A stretch of DNA of 15,710 bases, taken from positions 1 to 15,710 of the forward strand of contig JBJHCR010000136.1 of assembly GCA_050486105.1 (NCBI GenBank). The letters run 5' to 3'. The stretch comes from JAEXNA01 sp050486105. Lineage in GTDB: Bacteria; Vulcanimicrobiota; Xenobia; Xenobiales; JADMJV01. Shown here one piece after another: positions 6,076 to 14,167 of the stretch (the stretch's first letter is position 1; each line of letters opens with the position of its first letter). Below the pieces are notes generated by a model, which did not search any database, had not been told where the DNA came from, and saw only the letters and a program-made list of their open reading frames with translations. A program made the position numbers and the translations under genes.

Positions 6076-8902
6076 GAGTGTCCTCCTTGCTGTCCATCAT
6101 CACTTGAAATCTCCTTTTTCTTCGGCGCTCAGCCAGTTTCGTGGCACCCGCCAGTCCCAAGAGCGCCATCAGAACCAGGCCATAGTTGAGGTACTCCCAG
6201 AACAGCTGTTGCTGTCGGTCTAAGGGAGGGAGAGTTCGGTTGAAGTGCCCGCGAGCTCGAATGCTGGAGAGATTGCCTTCGTCGAAGGCCCAATCCACCA
6301 GATTGCTGAGAAGCTGAAGGCTGTTCAGGTAGTTGCTCCCTTGGGCCGAACTCAAAAGAGCGATCACTTCGTCGCGGATCAGGTCATTGCTCGATATGAG
6401 TACCAATTTAGCGCTCTCCGGGCTGTGCTCTAGGACTTGGACCGAACCCGTCTCAAGGTCAGGGGTGCTCCTATTCTTGAAGTATGAGGTGAAACGGCCC
6501 TGGCTGAGGGTTCCCACGGTCTGCTGTTGTTCAGCCCCCACGGGATGATAGCCCCCGAGTTCTGGACCTCTTGGGGAAATATCTCTTGATGCCGAACTCC
6601 AAGACAAGGACGAACTCTTTAGGAATTCCAAGGTTTGAGGAGTGGTGTCTTGATCCTCGCTCTCTTGGATCCGTATGGGGGAGGCCCAGGGAACCGTCAC
6701 TTGAAGAAGATCGCCCAACAGACCCTCTTGTTCGGTCATTCCTGAACGTCGTAGGTCCAAGAAAAAGGGATAGTCGAGCATTCGGATTTCTTGAATCGGG
6801 CGCCCCCCAAGGAATCTGGTGGTCGGTATGGCAAGAGCCGCGCACTGAGGGTCCAAAACCATCGATTCCGCAATGGACAGTCCGTGATGCTCAAGCCAGT
6901 CTTCCAGTCCACTCTCACGCTCCTTCAAGCTGATCCCTTCACGACCGACAGACACTTCAAAGGGCGAGGTAGCCAGGATCACCGTTCCGCCTTTCATCAG
7001 GAACTGGTCCACGGCGAAGACTTGCTTTTCGTCTAACTCCTTCGGAGCCAAGAGCAACAGCAAGTCCACCATTCCTGGTACTTGACCTTGATGGAGATCT
7101 TCGGATACGACCGATAGTTCCGACTTCAAGAATTCTTCGAAGCGTTCAAAACTTGGGGCGTCTGGACCCTGAGGTTTCACCAGAGCCACGGTTTTGCCCA
7201 TTCCTGGAGCGAAGCGCTTAAGCCCGGCTCTGAGATTTCGCTCGAAAGACCCAGAGCTCAGGTCGTCGAGAGGTAGGCTCAAGACCCGCTCTCCCTGCTG
7301 CAGTGTAAGGTAGAAATAGAAGCGGTCAGGGCTGAATAAATCCGCGGCCATAGGACGAAAGCCGAAGTCTCGCACCAGTTGTGTAGCCAACTCTCCGCTG
7401 TTGGCTTCGGGGTCTACCACCTCGATGCTGAAGAGTCCATTGGAGTCCTGACTCAGTTGCTCAGCAACCTCTACCACCACTTGGTGAAAGTCTCTCAAAG
7501 ACTCTGGAAGCTTGCCGGCCTCGGAGACGTAGGCTTTCAGGGATACAGCTTCCTCGAGATTGGCAAAGAGATCTCCGTCGCTTCGAAAGCTTTCAGAGAC
7601 CTTCTTGATAGCTTTGCTCAAGTCGTACTCGGGATTTCGAAGTTGCACCTGCAGATCACCCACACTCCTAGCCCGGAACTCGATTAAGTCCTGAAAACTG
7701 AGCACCCGGTGTTCGTCTCCATACTTCACCAACACATGGAAATAGGAGCTAACTATGGAGGCTTGATGTCGGTCGGCGATTTGGAAGGGCACAGGTTGAA
7801 TGCCGAAGTCTTGATAGGCTTGCTCTTCGGCTTCCGGACTTATATTAGGGTCCACGAACTCCACGCGCACTCGCTTGCCCCCGACCACGGCGTACTCTTG
7901 CAGGAGATCCTTGAGCTGGGGAATCAAGGGCGCTAGTAGGGGATGGGTCTTTTCGCTGAAATAGCCTCTCAGCAATAAGGGCTCTTGAAGGTCATCGAGG
8001 ATCTGTTTGGTAGGCCCAGTGATGGAGTATTGTTTCCCTTGAGTGACATCCAGGCGCAACCCAGTCAATTGCCCCAGCCAGAGATTGAGGCCCACGGCGT
8101 TGGCCACCAGGAGCCAGCACACCGTGGACCAGGTGCGTCGGCGAGGGCTGCTCCGCTGTTCGGACCAGCGCTCGCTCTCCAAAACCAAGGCATTGAGACT
8201 CAAGAAGACCAGAGTTAGGCCCAAGTAGAATCCGAAGTCCCGAAGATCGACCACCCCTCGAGTGATGGCCTCAAAGCGCGAGCCGGTGCCCAAGGATCTC
8301 AGAGCGCTGCCCAGGGGGTCGTTGATGAGGCCGGTGAGCAGTGGGGTCCCAATCAGGTACAGCATTCCCGTGAGTCCCACCGCAGAGAGCAGGCTCACGA
8401 TCTGGTTGGCACTCAAGGCCGAAACGAATAAACCAGCAGCCAGATAAGCGGCTCCTAAGAGAAGTGCAGCCAGGTATCCCGTCCACACGGGGCCCCAGTC
8501 CAGATCTCCCAAGACGCTGACAGTGAAGGGCAAGGGAAGGGTGATGAGAAGCGCCAGCGCCAGAAGAGCTAAGCAACCTAGGAATTTACCGAGAACAAAA
8601 GCCCAGATAGGAACTGGCAAGGTCAGAACCTGCTCCAGGGTTCCGCTGCGCCGCTCTTCACTCCAACTTCGCATGGTCAGGGTGCTGGCCAGGAAGATCA
8701 AGAGGATCGGCATCCACTCGAACAGCGGTCGAACATCGGCTATGTTGCGGGCAAAGAACGCCTCACCCCAAAAGAAGACGAATAGGGTTACTCCAGCAAA
8801 GCTCCCCAGAAAGAGATAGGCTATCGGGGAAGAGAAAAATAGGATAATCTCCTTTAGGGCGATCCGCTGAACCATTTTCTTGCTTGAGAACTCAGGCGAC
8901 AT
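6068..8902 (-). CDS. ABC-2 permease fused to duplicated GldG-like extracytoplasmic domain
   Basis: 944 residues. Residues 1-245 are an ABC-2 type permease with about six membrane helices (near 26-45, 62-76, 103-128, 140-165, 170-192 and 223-242) and the conserved sequence WSEERRSGTLEQVLTLPV (80-97), as in GldF. A seventh helix (259-277) opens the GldG-like part, which starts with GLRLDVTQGKQYSIT (281-295). Two similar GldG-type blocks follow (about 305-437 and 448-567), then the DUF4350-like region and a final helix (904-921) with a basic cytoplasmic tail. In Flavobacteria, GldF and GldG are separate proteins of a complex needed for gliding; fusions occur in other phyla. The substrate is unknown and gliding should not be assumed. 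The ATG is preceded by AAGGAG at seven bases. The gene overlaps the ATPase gene by 11 bases and the DUF4340 gene by eight. Confidence 0.9.
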   Translation of the reverse strand: MSPEFSSKKMVQRIALKEIILFFSSPIAYLFLGSFAGVTLFVFFWGEAFFARNIADVRPLFEWMPILLIFLASTLTMRSWSEERRSGTLEQVLTLPVPIWAFVLGKFLGCLALLALALLITLPLPFTVSVLGDLDWGPVWTGYLAALLLGAAYLAAGLFVSALSANQIVSLLSAVGLTGMLYLIGTPLLTGLINDPLGSALRSLGTGSRFEAITRGVVDLRDFGFYLGLTLVFLSLNALVLESERWSEQRSSPRRRTWSTVCWLLVANAVGLNLWLGQLTGLRLDVTQGKQYSITGPTKQILDDLQEPLLLRGYFSEKTHPLLAPLIPQLKDLLQEYAVVGGKRVRVEFVDPNISPEAEEQAYQDFGIQPVPFQIADRHQASIVSSYFHVLVKYGDEHRVLSFQDLIEFRARSVGDLQVQLRNPEYDLSKAIKKVSESFRSDGDLFANLEEAVSLKAYVSEAGKLPESLRDFHQVVVEVAEQLSQDSNGLFSIEVVDPEANSGELATQLVRDFGFRPMAADLFSPDRFYFYLTLQQGERVLSLPLDDLSSGSFERNLRAGLKRFAPGMGKTVALVKPQGPDAPSFERFEEFLKSELSVVSEDLHQGQVPGMVDLLLLLAPKELDEKQVFAVDQFLMKGGTVILATSPFEVSVGREGISLKERESGLEDWLEHHGLSIAESMVLDPQCAALAIPTTRFLGGRPIQEIRMLDYPFFLDLRRSGMTEQEGLLGDLLQVTVPWASPIRIQESEDQDTTPQTLEFLKSSSLSWSSASRDISPRGPELGGYHPVGAEQQQTVGTLSQGRFTSYFKNRSTPDLETGSVQVLEHSPESAKLVLISSNDLIRDEVIALLSSAQGSNYLNSLQLLSNLVDWAFDEGNLSSIRARGHFNRTLPPLDRQQQLFWEYLNYGLVLMALLGLAGATKLAERRRKRRFQVMMDSKEDTHA

Positions 8903-9854
8903 GGCTTGTCTCCTTATTTTCAGGTGAAGGATTGGGCAGGGTACTATGCTCTCGGAACAAGGACTCTAAGTCTCGTTTTTCCAGCGTCAGACTGAACAGT
9001 TTGGCCCCAGCCTGGTGCACCGATTTGGCGACTTCAGCGGCGGTGGTCTTGAGGTCGGTCCCCTCTTTGAGTTCGATGCGCAGACCCTGTTCGGAGTGTG
9101 CCCTCAGCCTGTCGCAGTCGAGCCCAGCGACCGCCTTGAGCCCCTCTTTGGCTTCTTCTAGGTCCCAATCAGTCTCCAAGAGAAGGGCTGACCCGTCTTG
9201 CAACTCATGCAGCTTGGTGTCCACCACCAGACGGCCTTGCTTAATGATCAGGACTCGATCGCAGACGGCCTGGACTTCCTGCATTATGTGAGTTGAGAGA
9301 ATGACGGTGGCGTGTTGGGCGACTTTCTTGATGAGCCGACGCATGTGGTCGGTTTGGCCTGGGTCGAGCCCGTTTGTCGGTTCATCCAGAATCAATAAGC
9401 TCGGTCGACCCAATAAAGCCTGGGCTACACCTAGTCGTTGCTTAAAACCCCTAGACAGTGTCGAGATGGGATGTAAGAGTTTGCCTGAGAGATCTGTCTC
9501 CTGGACCACGCGCTTGATCTCGGAGGCCTTTCGGTTTTCTGGAACTCCTTTCAGATCAGCCGCATAATCCAGGTAGTCGGCTAAGAGCATTTCGGGATAA
9601 ACCGGCAGGTTTTCGGGCAAATATCCCAGTTGAGCCTGGAGTACTTTCGGCTCGACTGTAGGGTCTGAACCATCGAAGTTGATCTCTCCAGAATCCGGCT
9701 CAAGGTAGCCACTCAGCATTTTCATGATGGTGGTCTTGCCGGCTCCGTTGTGGCCCAGCAGGCCCACGATTTCTCCAGCTTCGATGGTGAAGCTGACTTG
9801 GTCTACGGCTTTGAAGTCGCCGTAGCTGCGAGAAAGGTTCTGCACTTCAAGCAT
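8892..9854 (-). CDS. GldA-like ABC transporter ATP-binding protein
   Basis: 320 residues when started at ATG 9854. This start is preferred to the GTG two codons earlier because AGGAG lies five bases upstream of the ATG, whereas the GTG overlaps the ribosome site. Walker A is GHNGAGKTT (residues 34-42), followed by the Q-loop region GYLPENLPVYPEM, as in GldA-type ATPases. The signature is LSRGFKQRLG (133-142), Walker B is LLILDEP (153-159), and the switch His is at 189. All ATPase residues are present, so the protein should hydrolyse ATP and drive the fused permease encoded next. The last 110 residues form a family-typical variable tail. It is the first gene of the ABC operon (ATPase, permease-GldG, DUF4340). 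An upstream promoter was not clear to me. Confidence 0.93.
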   Translation of the reverse strand: MLEVQNLSRSYGDFKAVDQVSFTIEAGEIVGLLGHNGAGKTTIMKMLSGYLEPDSGEINFDGSDPTVEPKVLQAQLGYLPENLPVYPEMLLADYLDYAADLKGVPENRKASEIKRVVQETDLSGKLLHPISTLSRGFKQRLGVAQALLGRPSLLILDEPTNGLDPGQTDHMRRLIKKVAQHATVILSTHIMQEVQAVCDRVLIIKQGRLVVDTKLHELQDGSALLLETDWDLEEAKEGLKAVAGLDCDRLRAHSEQGLRIELKEGTDLKTTAAEVAKSVHQAGAKLFSLTLEKRDLESLFREHSTLPNPSPENKETSHVA

Positions 9855-9918
9855 AGGCACTCCTACACAGGGTTAAAGGTGTTGGGCGCGCTTGACTATC
9901 CCGGAGGCTCAATCGAAG

Positions 9919-9945
9919 GTTTCCGAACCTGGTACCGTTCGAAAC
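9919..9945. other. Hairpin between the MFS and ABC genes
   Basis: GTTTC (9919-9923) pairs with GAAAC (9941-9945) and GAAC (9925-9928) with GTTC (9937-9940), with one bulged base and an eight-base loop. No T-run follows on either strand. It lies upstream of the ABC operon and downstream of the MFS gene. Confidence 0.45.
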
Positions 9946-9961
9946 AGACCCCCAGGAGAAC

Positions 9962-10012
9962 AACGAGCAAGAGCGCCCATCATTTGTTCTCGATGGTGCG
10001 CTCTCGCTCGTT
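9962..10012 (-). terminator. Long hairpin downstream of the MFS gene, possible terminator
   Basis: The arms 9962-9981 and 9992-10012 pair over about 20 bases with one bulge. On the minus strand the one imperfect position becomes a G.U pair. It follows the MFS stop codon by about 50 bases. The T-run after it is poor (GTTGTTCTCC), so termination may be partial or Rho-assisted. The loop contains TTGTTCTC (9984-9991), which is the reverse complement of GAGAACAA (9956-9963). A second, competing hairpin is therefore possible. Confidence 0.5.
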
Positions 10013-10064
10013 AGAACCTCACTTGTTTTCCGTTAGCGAAAAGTTAGCGGTGGGACGGTCTTCC

Positions 10065-11297
10065 TTAGGCTTCCTTCTGAGTTGGTCCGGTTCCGGTTTC
10101 CGGGAGCATGAAACCTCCCAGAGCCAACAGCGCCGAGGTGCAACTGAAGATGGTCAAGCCATAGGAGTAGGTGCCGGACTGGTCGGCAAGGTAACCGGTC
10201 AACCAAGGGCTCAGGGTCGACAAGACGTAGGCCAGGGAGAAGACGCACCCCATCATTAGGGCCACTCTAGGCGGGTCGATGTTGGGAAGCTCCATAGGGA
10301 TGGTGAAGAGGGGAGCCACGTAGAGGAAGAGGCTGGCCCCAAGAAAGGTGGCGCCGAGCACTCGGATGCTCTGGTCGGCTGAGGCAAAGAGGGCAAAACT
10401 CGCCAGCGGCATCACCAGCCCAGCCAGGATGATCAAGGGTCGTCGACGTCCCAACTTAGAGCAGATCACTCCTCCTAGGATGGCTACGGGAATGCCCACT
10501 AAATTGAACAGGCTGGTCAGCTTACCGGCAGCTATGCGGTCCAAGCCATAGGCCAGTTCTAAGTGGGAAGGAAGCCAAGTGTTCAAGGCCAGGTACAAAG
10601 ACAGCGGTCCAGTGAAGGCCAGGGCCAGCCACCAGGTCTCCGGCCGTTTGAGAATCTCCATCATGGTGGGCTTGGCTTCCGGTTCTGCCGTGACAGTCTT
10701 AGGGCGTTCGATGGGTCCGGTCTGCCCGAATACCGCCCAGAGGAGAGCGAGGAGGGCACATAGGGCTCCAAAGGCCAGGAGAGTTTTTTGCCAACCCAAG
10801 GTTAGGGAGACAGGTACGGTGGCAAAGAGAGCGATGCTGATTCCGGTGTTGACTGCAACGTTGTTCAGTCCGGTGACAATGGGCAGTTCGTTCTTGGGAA
10901 ACCAGGTCATAACCAAGGGTCCCATAAGGGTGACAATGATGGCTCCCCCAACTCCGAAGAGAAAACGACCAGCCAGCAGGGCCTGAAAATTGGGCAGCAG
11001 CGGGATGACCACCGCCAGAGCCGAGAACAGGGCCCCTACCAGTAGGGCTTTCTTGAGCCCCAGGCGAGCAGCCATGGCGCCGGCGAATAAGGGGACGAAG
11101 GCCTTGGCTAGAGAAACTAGTGAGATCAAGAGTCCTCCCTCAGCCTTGCTGAAGCTAAACTTCAGAGCCAGATCGTCCATCAGGGGGGCGTAAGCGAGCC
11201 AACTGATGCCGAAGACCAGGTAGAGTGAGAAGAGCAAGGCTCCCACAAGAAAGCGACGGGGGGGCAACACTTGGGTTGAAATGGGTTGAGTCATCAT
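10065..11297 (-). CDS. Major facilitator superfamily transporter
   Basis: 410 residues with a hydrophobic pattern of about 12 helices split by a polar loop near 205-225 (rich in Pro, Glu and Lys). The loop between helices 2 and 3 has GAMAARLGLKKALLVG (73-88), the MFS motif A type with G, R and a basic pair. GRFLFGVGGAIIVTLMGPLV (110-129) forms a further conserved helix, and TWFPKNELPIVTGLNN (131-146) recalls the NarK/CynX-like anion or nitrate-cyanate branch, but this is not enough to name a substrate. It starts ATGATG inside the stop of the acyl-CoA synthetase gene (4-base overlap) and lacks a strong ribosome site, so it is likely translated by coupling. The pairing suggests it imports, or exports, the acid or product that the synthetase handles. 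Confidence 0.9.
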   Translation of the reverse strand: MMTQPISTQVLPPRRFLVGALLFSLYLVFGISWLAYAPLMDDLALKFSFSKAEGGLLISLVSLAKAFVPLFAGAMAARLGLKKALLVGALFSALAVVIPLLPNFQALLAGRFLFGVGGAIIVTLMGPLVMTWFPKNELPIVTGLNNVAVNTGISIALFATVPVSLTLGWQKTLLAFGALCALLALLWAVFGQTGPIERPKTVTAEPEAKPTMMEILKRPETWWLALAFTGPLSLYLALNTWLPSHLELAYGLDRIAAGKLTSLFNLVGIPVAILGGVICSKLGRRRPLIILAGLVMPLASFALFASADQSIRVLGATFLGASLFLYVAPLFTIPMELPNIDPPRVALMMGCVFSLAYVLSTLSPWLTGYLADQSGTYSYGLTIFSCTSALLALGGFMLPETGTGPTQKEA

Positions 11298-12766
11298 CGG
11301 TTCGCCAGTTCCGTCTTCAAGATCTTGCCGGCGGCACTTTTGGGGAGCTCGTCTTCCACTCGGAATTCTTTGGGGACTTTATAGCCCGCCAAGCGCTCTT
11401 TGCAGTAGGCTTTGAGATCCGAGGCCAACTGCTTTGGGCAGGAGCCGTTGCGCATCACCAGATGGGCTCGACCAACTTCGCCCCACTTCTCGTCGGAGAC
11501 CCCCACCACCGCGCACTCGGCGACCTCGGGATGGCCCAGGAGTACCTCTTCGATCTCGGCCGGGAAAACGTTCTCGCCCCCGGAGATGAACATCTCTTTC
11601 TGCCGCCCACAGATGGTGTAATACCCGTCCTGGTCACAGTAGGCCAGATCTCCGGTGGAAAGCCAGCCGTCTTGCAGCACGGCCTCGGTGGCTTCCGGAC
11701 GGTTCCAATAGCCGCCCATAACGTGGGGGCCTTTCACTTGAAGTTCGCCCACTTCGCCTACCTGGGCCTCGGTGCCGTCGCTCTTCTTGAGGCGCAGTTG
11801 CACATAGGGGAGGGGGCGACCGACGGTGGTCACTCGGGCTTCGGCCTGGGCTTGCTCGATGCCGAAGTTGTTCGGTCCGGCCTCGGTCAGTCCGTATCCT
11901 TGGCGTAGAGGTAAGCCCACGGTCCAGTAAGCCTCGAAGAGGGGCTTCGGACAAGGAGCTCCACCAGAAATCATGATCTTTAGGCGGCGGAGCTTGTCGG
12001 GAGCAAAGTTCGGGCTCTCTTTGACCATATGGTACATCGTGGGCACCAGGAACAGAATGGTGCACTTTTCTTCCACGATGAGGTCCAGAGCTGCGTCGGG
12101 ATCAAAGGCTCGGGTCAGAACGATGGTTCCTCCTAGTTGCAGCATCGGGGTGGCGAACACATTGAGTCCGCCGGTGTGGAAGAGCGGGGTGAACACCGGG
12201 GCGATATCATCGGGAGACAGCCCCCAACCCATGGCCGTGTTGACAGAGTTCCAGAAAATGGAGCGATGGGTGAGGAGGGCCCCTTTGGGGAGTCCGGTGG
12301 TCCCACCGGTGTAGAAGATGGCCACGGGGGTCTCTTCGTGGACTTCGGCTTCCTTTGGACTGTCCGTTCTGGGGTGGTTGCGCAAGAGTTGGTCCAAGCT
12401 GATGGTGTGAGAGTGCTCAGGAATCGCATCCTGCGCGAATCGGCCGTCCTGGAACATCACTTTGGGCTGACAGTCGCCGAGGATTTGCTGGAGTTCCGGT
12501 TTGGATAGGCGCCAGTTCAGTGGAACCAGGATGGCCCCCAGGTGGGCGCAAGCGAAGAGCAAGGGAAAAAAGCGAATGTCGTTCTGGGCAAAAAGCGCCA
12601 CCCGATCGCCCTTGGATACGCCCAGGGAGTGAAGAGTGGCCGCGGCCGTTAAAGTCTGTTGGTGCAGTTCGGCGTAAGTGAGCCTCTGCCCACTCTCGGC
12701 GCAGACCAGAGCTTCTTTATTTGGTCGGAATTCGGCGTGGGTCGGTAGCCAGCGATTTATTAGCAT
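11294..12766 (-). CDS. AMP-forming acyl-CoA synthetase (fatty or aryl acid CoA ligase family)
   Basis: 490 residues from ATG 12766, chosen over a TTG seven codons upstream because GAGGGA lies six bases before the ATG. All adenylate-forming motifs are present: YTGGTTGLPKG (152-162), YGLTEAG (291-297), STGDL (370-374), GRQKEMFISGGENVFPAEIE (387-406) and the catalytic Lys481 in KSAAGKILK near the C-terminus. The enzyme activates a carboxylate with ATP to the acyl-AMP and then forms the CoA thioester. The GGENVFPAEIE form and the length are typical of medium- or long-chain and aryl acid ligases of the FadD/CaiC type; the substrate cannot be read from sequence. It is coupled to the MFS gene (ATGA overlap). 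There is about 110 bases of spacer to the methyltransferase gene upstream, so it may have its own promoter. Confidence 0.93.
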   Translation of the reverse strand: MLINRWLPTHAEFRPNKEALVCAESGQRLTYAELHQQTLTAAATLHSLGVSKGDRVALFAQNDIRFFPLLFACAHLGAILVPLNWRLSKPELQQILGDCQPKVMFQDGRFAQDAIPEHSHTISLDQLLRNHPRTDSPKEAEVHEETPVAIFYTGGTTGLPKGALLTHRSIFWNSVNTAMGWGLSPDDIAPVFTPLFHTGGLNVFATPMLQLGGTIVLTRAFDPDAALDLIVEEKCTILFLVPTMYHMVKESPNFAPDKLRRLKIMISGGAPCPKPLFEAYWTVGLPLRQGYGLTEAGPNNFGIEQAQAEARVTTVGRPLPYVQLRLKKSDGTEAQVGEVGELQVKGPHVMGGYWNRPEATEAVLQDGWLSTGDLAYCDQDGYYTICGRQKEMFISGGENVFPAEIEEVLLGHPEVAECAVVGVSDEKWGEVGRAHLVMRNGSCPKQLASDLKAYCKERLAGYKVPKEFRVEDELPKSAAGKILKTELANR

Positions 12767-12875
12767 GGGGTGTCCCTCTCGTTTCAAGTGTTAGTTGGAT
12801 GGTGATCACACCTTACGGGAGGGGGGTTGCAGGTGGGTTGCAGGTTCAGGCGCTCAGGCAAACTGAGGAGCGGGG

Positions 12876-13838
12876 TTAAGGTTTTCTGGCAAATCCCCGC
12901 CAAGAATTTTGATTGTGCCAACCGATGCTCACTTCGGTCAGGTCTTCGAACCACAGGGTGAATCGCTCTCGACTTAAGTAATGCGAGATGGCTGGGTGAA
13001 GGTGGTCATAGACGATGGTCTCCACTTCTTTTAGAGGTAGGCGGCACAAGTTGAGCAGATAGGCTTGGTAGAACAACCTGGCGTCAGGCCGAACCTTGAG
13101 TATGGGTTGATAGATACCGTGTCCAACGGTTTTCAAGATCGTGGCCAGGGCCTTCGAAATGGCTCTAAGGAGAACCGGAGGAAGCTTACTGGTCAGGTTC
13201 TCTCGTACTGGGGTAACCCAATTCTCTAGCCATTCGTTGTTCTCCAATCCGTAGACCCAGGCCGAGATGTGGCCTCCGGACTTCACTTTGTCCAAGACCG
13301 AGCGAAAGCCGCACTCCGGGTCAGGAAGATGATGAAGGACCCCGATGCTGTAAGCGTAGTCGAAAGTGTCTGAGGCGAAAGGAAGATTGGTGATGTCAGC
13401 TCTGATCACCGCTACGTTCTTGCGGTCTGAGTGAGCCTGTTGAGCGACCTGTGTGCTGCCAAAACCGAGGTCCACCCCTATCACCAATTTTGCCCCGAAG
13501 TTGGAACTCTGGGTGAGATGACGGCCTTTGCCGCACCCGGCGTCCAGAATCACTTTCCCTCGAAAAAAATCTTGGGTAACAGGCGCGATCCAATCGAGAA
13601 ACTGCCAACGATATTCATCTCGTTGTTCTCGGTAGATTTCCCACTGCCTCGCAAAACTGTCGGCAACGTTAAGAGATTGGGCTTCTGATCTCGAAGAAAT
13701 CAGTTGTGGGACCCCATGAACTATGGGGAAGTTCTTCTGGCAGCCTTGGCAAACCAGGGTGTCTGGAACGGTTCGAGGTGGAAGAAAGCCTTCTCGGCAA
13801 TCCGGACATCTGAGCAGAGCCAAAAGTTCACAGGTCAT
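12876..13838 (-). CDS. SAM-dependent methyltransferase with N-terminal Trm112-like zinc-ribbon
   Basis: 320 residues from ATG 13838; a TTG two codons earlier is possible, and neither has a clear ribosome site. The N-terminus has two Cys pairs, CPDC (11-14) and CQGC (30-33), and NFPIVHGVPQLI (36-47), which form the Trm112/UPF0434-type zinc-ribbon seen ahead of many class I methyltransferases. The methyltransferase domain has the SAM motif VILDAGCGKGRH (96-107), the acidic strand VIGVD (119-123), ADITNLPF (147-154) and SIGVLHHLPDP (164-174), typical of Methyltransf_11. About 120 C-terminal residues vary and probably choose the substrate, which is unknown. The gene lies just after the terminator of the FHA operon and is probably transcribed on its own or with the acyl-CoA synthetase downstream. 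Confidence 0.88.
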   Translation of the reverse strand: MTCELLALLRCPDCREGFLPPRTVPDTLVCQGCQKNFPIVHGVPQLISSRSEAQSLNVADSFARQWEIYREQRDEYRWQFLDWIAPVTQDFFRGKVILDAGCGKGRHLTQSSNFGAKLVIGVDLGFGSTQVAQQAHSDRKNVAVIRADITNLPFASDTFDYAYSIGVLHHLPDPECGFRSVLDKVKSGGHISAWVYGLENNEWLENWVTPVRENLTSKLPPVLLRAISKALATILKTVGHGIYQPILKVRPDARLFYQAYLLNLCRLPLKEVETIVYDHLHPAISHYLSRERFTLWFEDLTEVSIGWHNQNSWRGFARKP

Positions 13839-13883
13839 GGACAAGGTTTCTTAAGCTTGAGAAGCCATTCCTGGCCAGATCCT

Positions 13884-13913
13884 AAAAACCAGAAAACCCT
13901 CGGGTTTCGAGGG
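13884..13913 (-). terminator. Rho-independent terminator of the FHA-SDR-small protein operon
   Basis: On the minus strand CCCTCG (13913-13908) pairs with CGAGGG (13902-13897) around a five-base loop AAACC. It is followed at once by TTTT (13896-13893) and, after CTGG, by TTTTT (13888-13884). It lies 32 bases after the stop of the 42-residue gene and ahead of the methyltransferase start. Confidence 0.85.
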
Positions 13914-13944
13914 CTTGCTCTTGATTGTTACTCAGGCAGGAAAT

Positions 13945-14073
13945 CTAGTAAAATCCGCTGCTGCTGCCACCGAAGTACATAATGGCGGTCAAGAGTAGCA
14001 TCCCCATGATGACTACCGGCAACAGAGCCTTGGCGTCATTTCCGGGGGCGTGGTCATCCGTATGGTTTGACAT
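13945..14073 (-). CDS. Small single-pass membrane protein, 42 residues
   Basis: Short gene easily missed by length cut-offs. AAGGAG (14086-14081) lies seven bases before ATG 14073, an excellent ribosome site. The product starts MSNHTDDHAPGNDAKALLP (a polar, His/Asp-rich head), then has a hydrophobic helix (about 16-34: ALLPVVIMGMLLLTAIMYF) and ends GGSSSGFY. A single helix with a short tail and no cleavage-site pattern suggests a membrane peptide inserted without processing. I do not recognise it. It sits between the SDR gene and a strong terminator on the same strand, 94 bases from the SDR stop, so it closes the operon. It could modulate a partner membrane protein, but this is not shown. The ribosome site, the coherent helix and the position before a terminator make it a credible gene. 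Confidence 0.75.
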   Translation of the reverse strand: MSNHTDDHAPGNDAKALLPVVIMGMLLLTAIMYFGGSSSGFY

Positions 14074-14110
14074 CTCTTATCTCCTTAATATTGGCGAGGG
14101 ATCTCTCGGG

Positions 14111-14139
14111 GAGCCGCTTTCGGCTCTGAGCTAAAGCTC
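14111..14139. other. Two adjacent small hairpins upstream of the 42-residue gene
   Basis: GAGCCG (14111-14116) pairs with CGGCTC (14121-14126) around a four-base loop, and GAGCT (14128-14132) pairs with AGCTC (14135-14139) around AA. They lie between the SDR stop and the ribosome site at 14081-14086. No T-run follows on the minus strand, so a processing or stability element is more likely than a terminator. Transcripts may differ in abundance across it. Confidence 0.5.
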
Positions 14140-14167
14140 CCTCTTTTGGTTTCGGGTGATTTTGGGC

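Noticed and set aside
10032..10049. Direct repeat GTTAGCG, AAAA, GTTAGCG.
   Set aside because: Two short copies with no further copies or symmetry; too little to support an operator or CRISPR-like call.
9861..10064. Hidden small gene between the MFS and ABC genes.
   Set aside because: No frame with a ribosome site and convincing codon pattern was seen; hairpins fill the space.
11225..11908. 227-codon open frame on the + strand.
   Set aside because: It is antisense to the well-supported acyl-CoA synthetase and MFS genes and has no family motifs; a GC-rich shadow.
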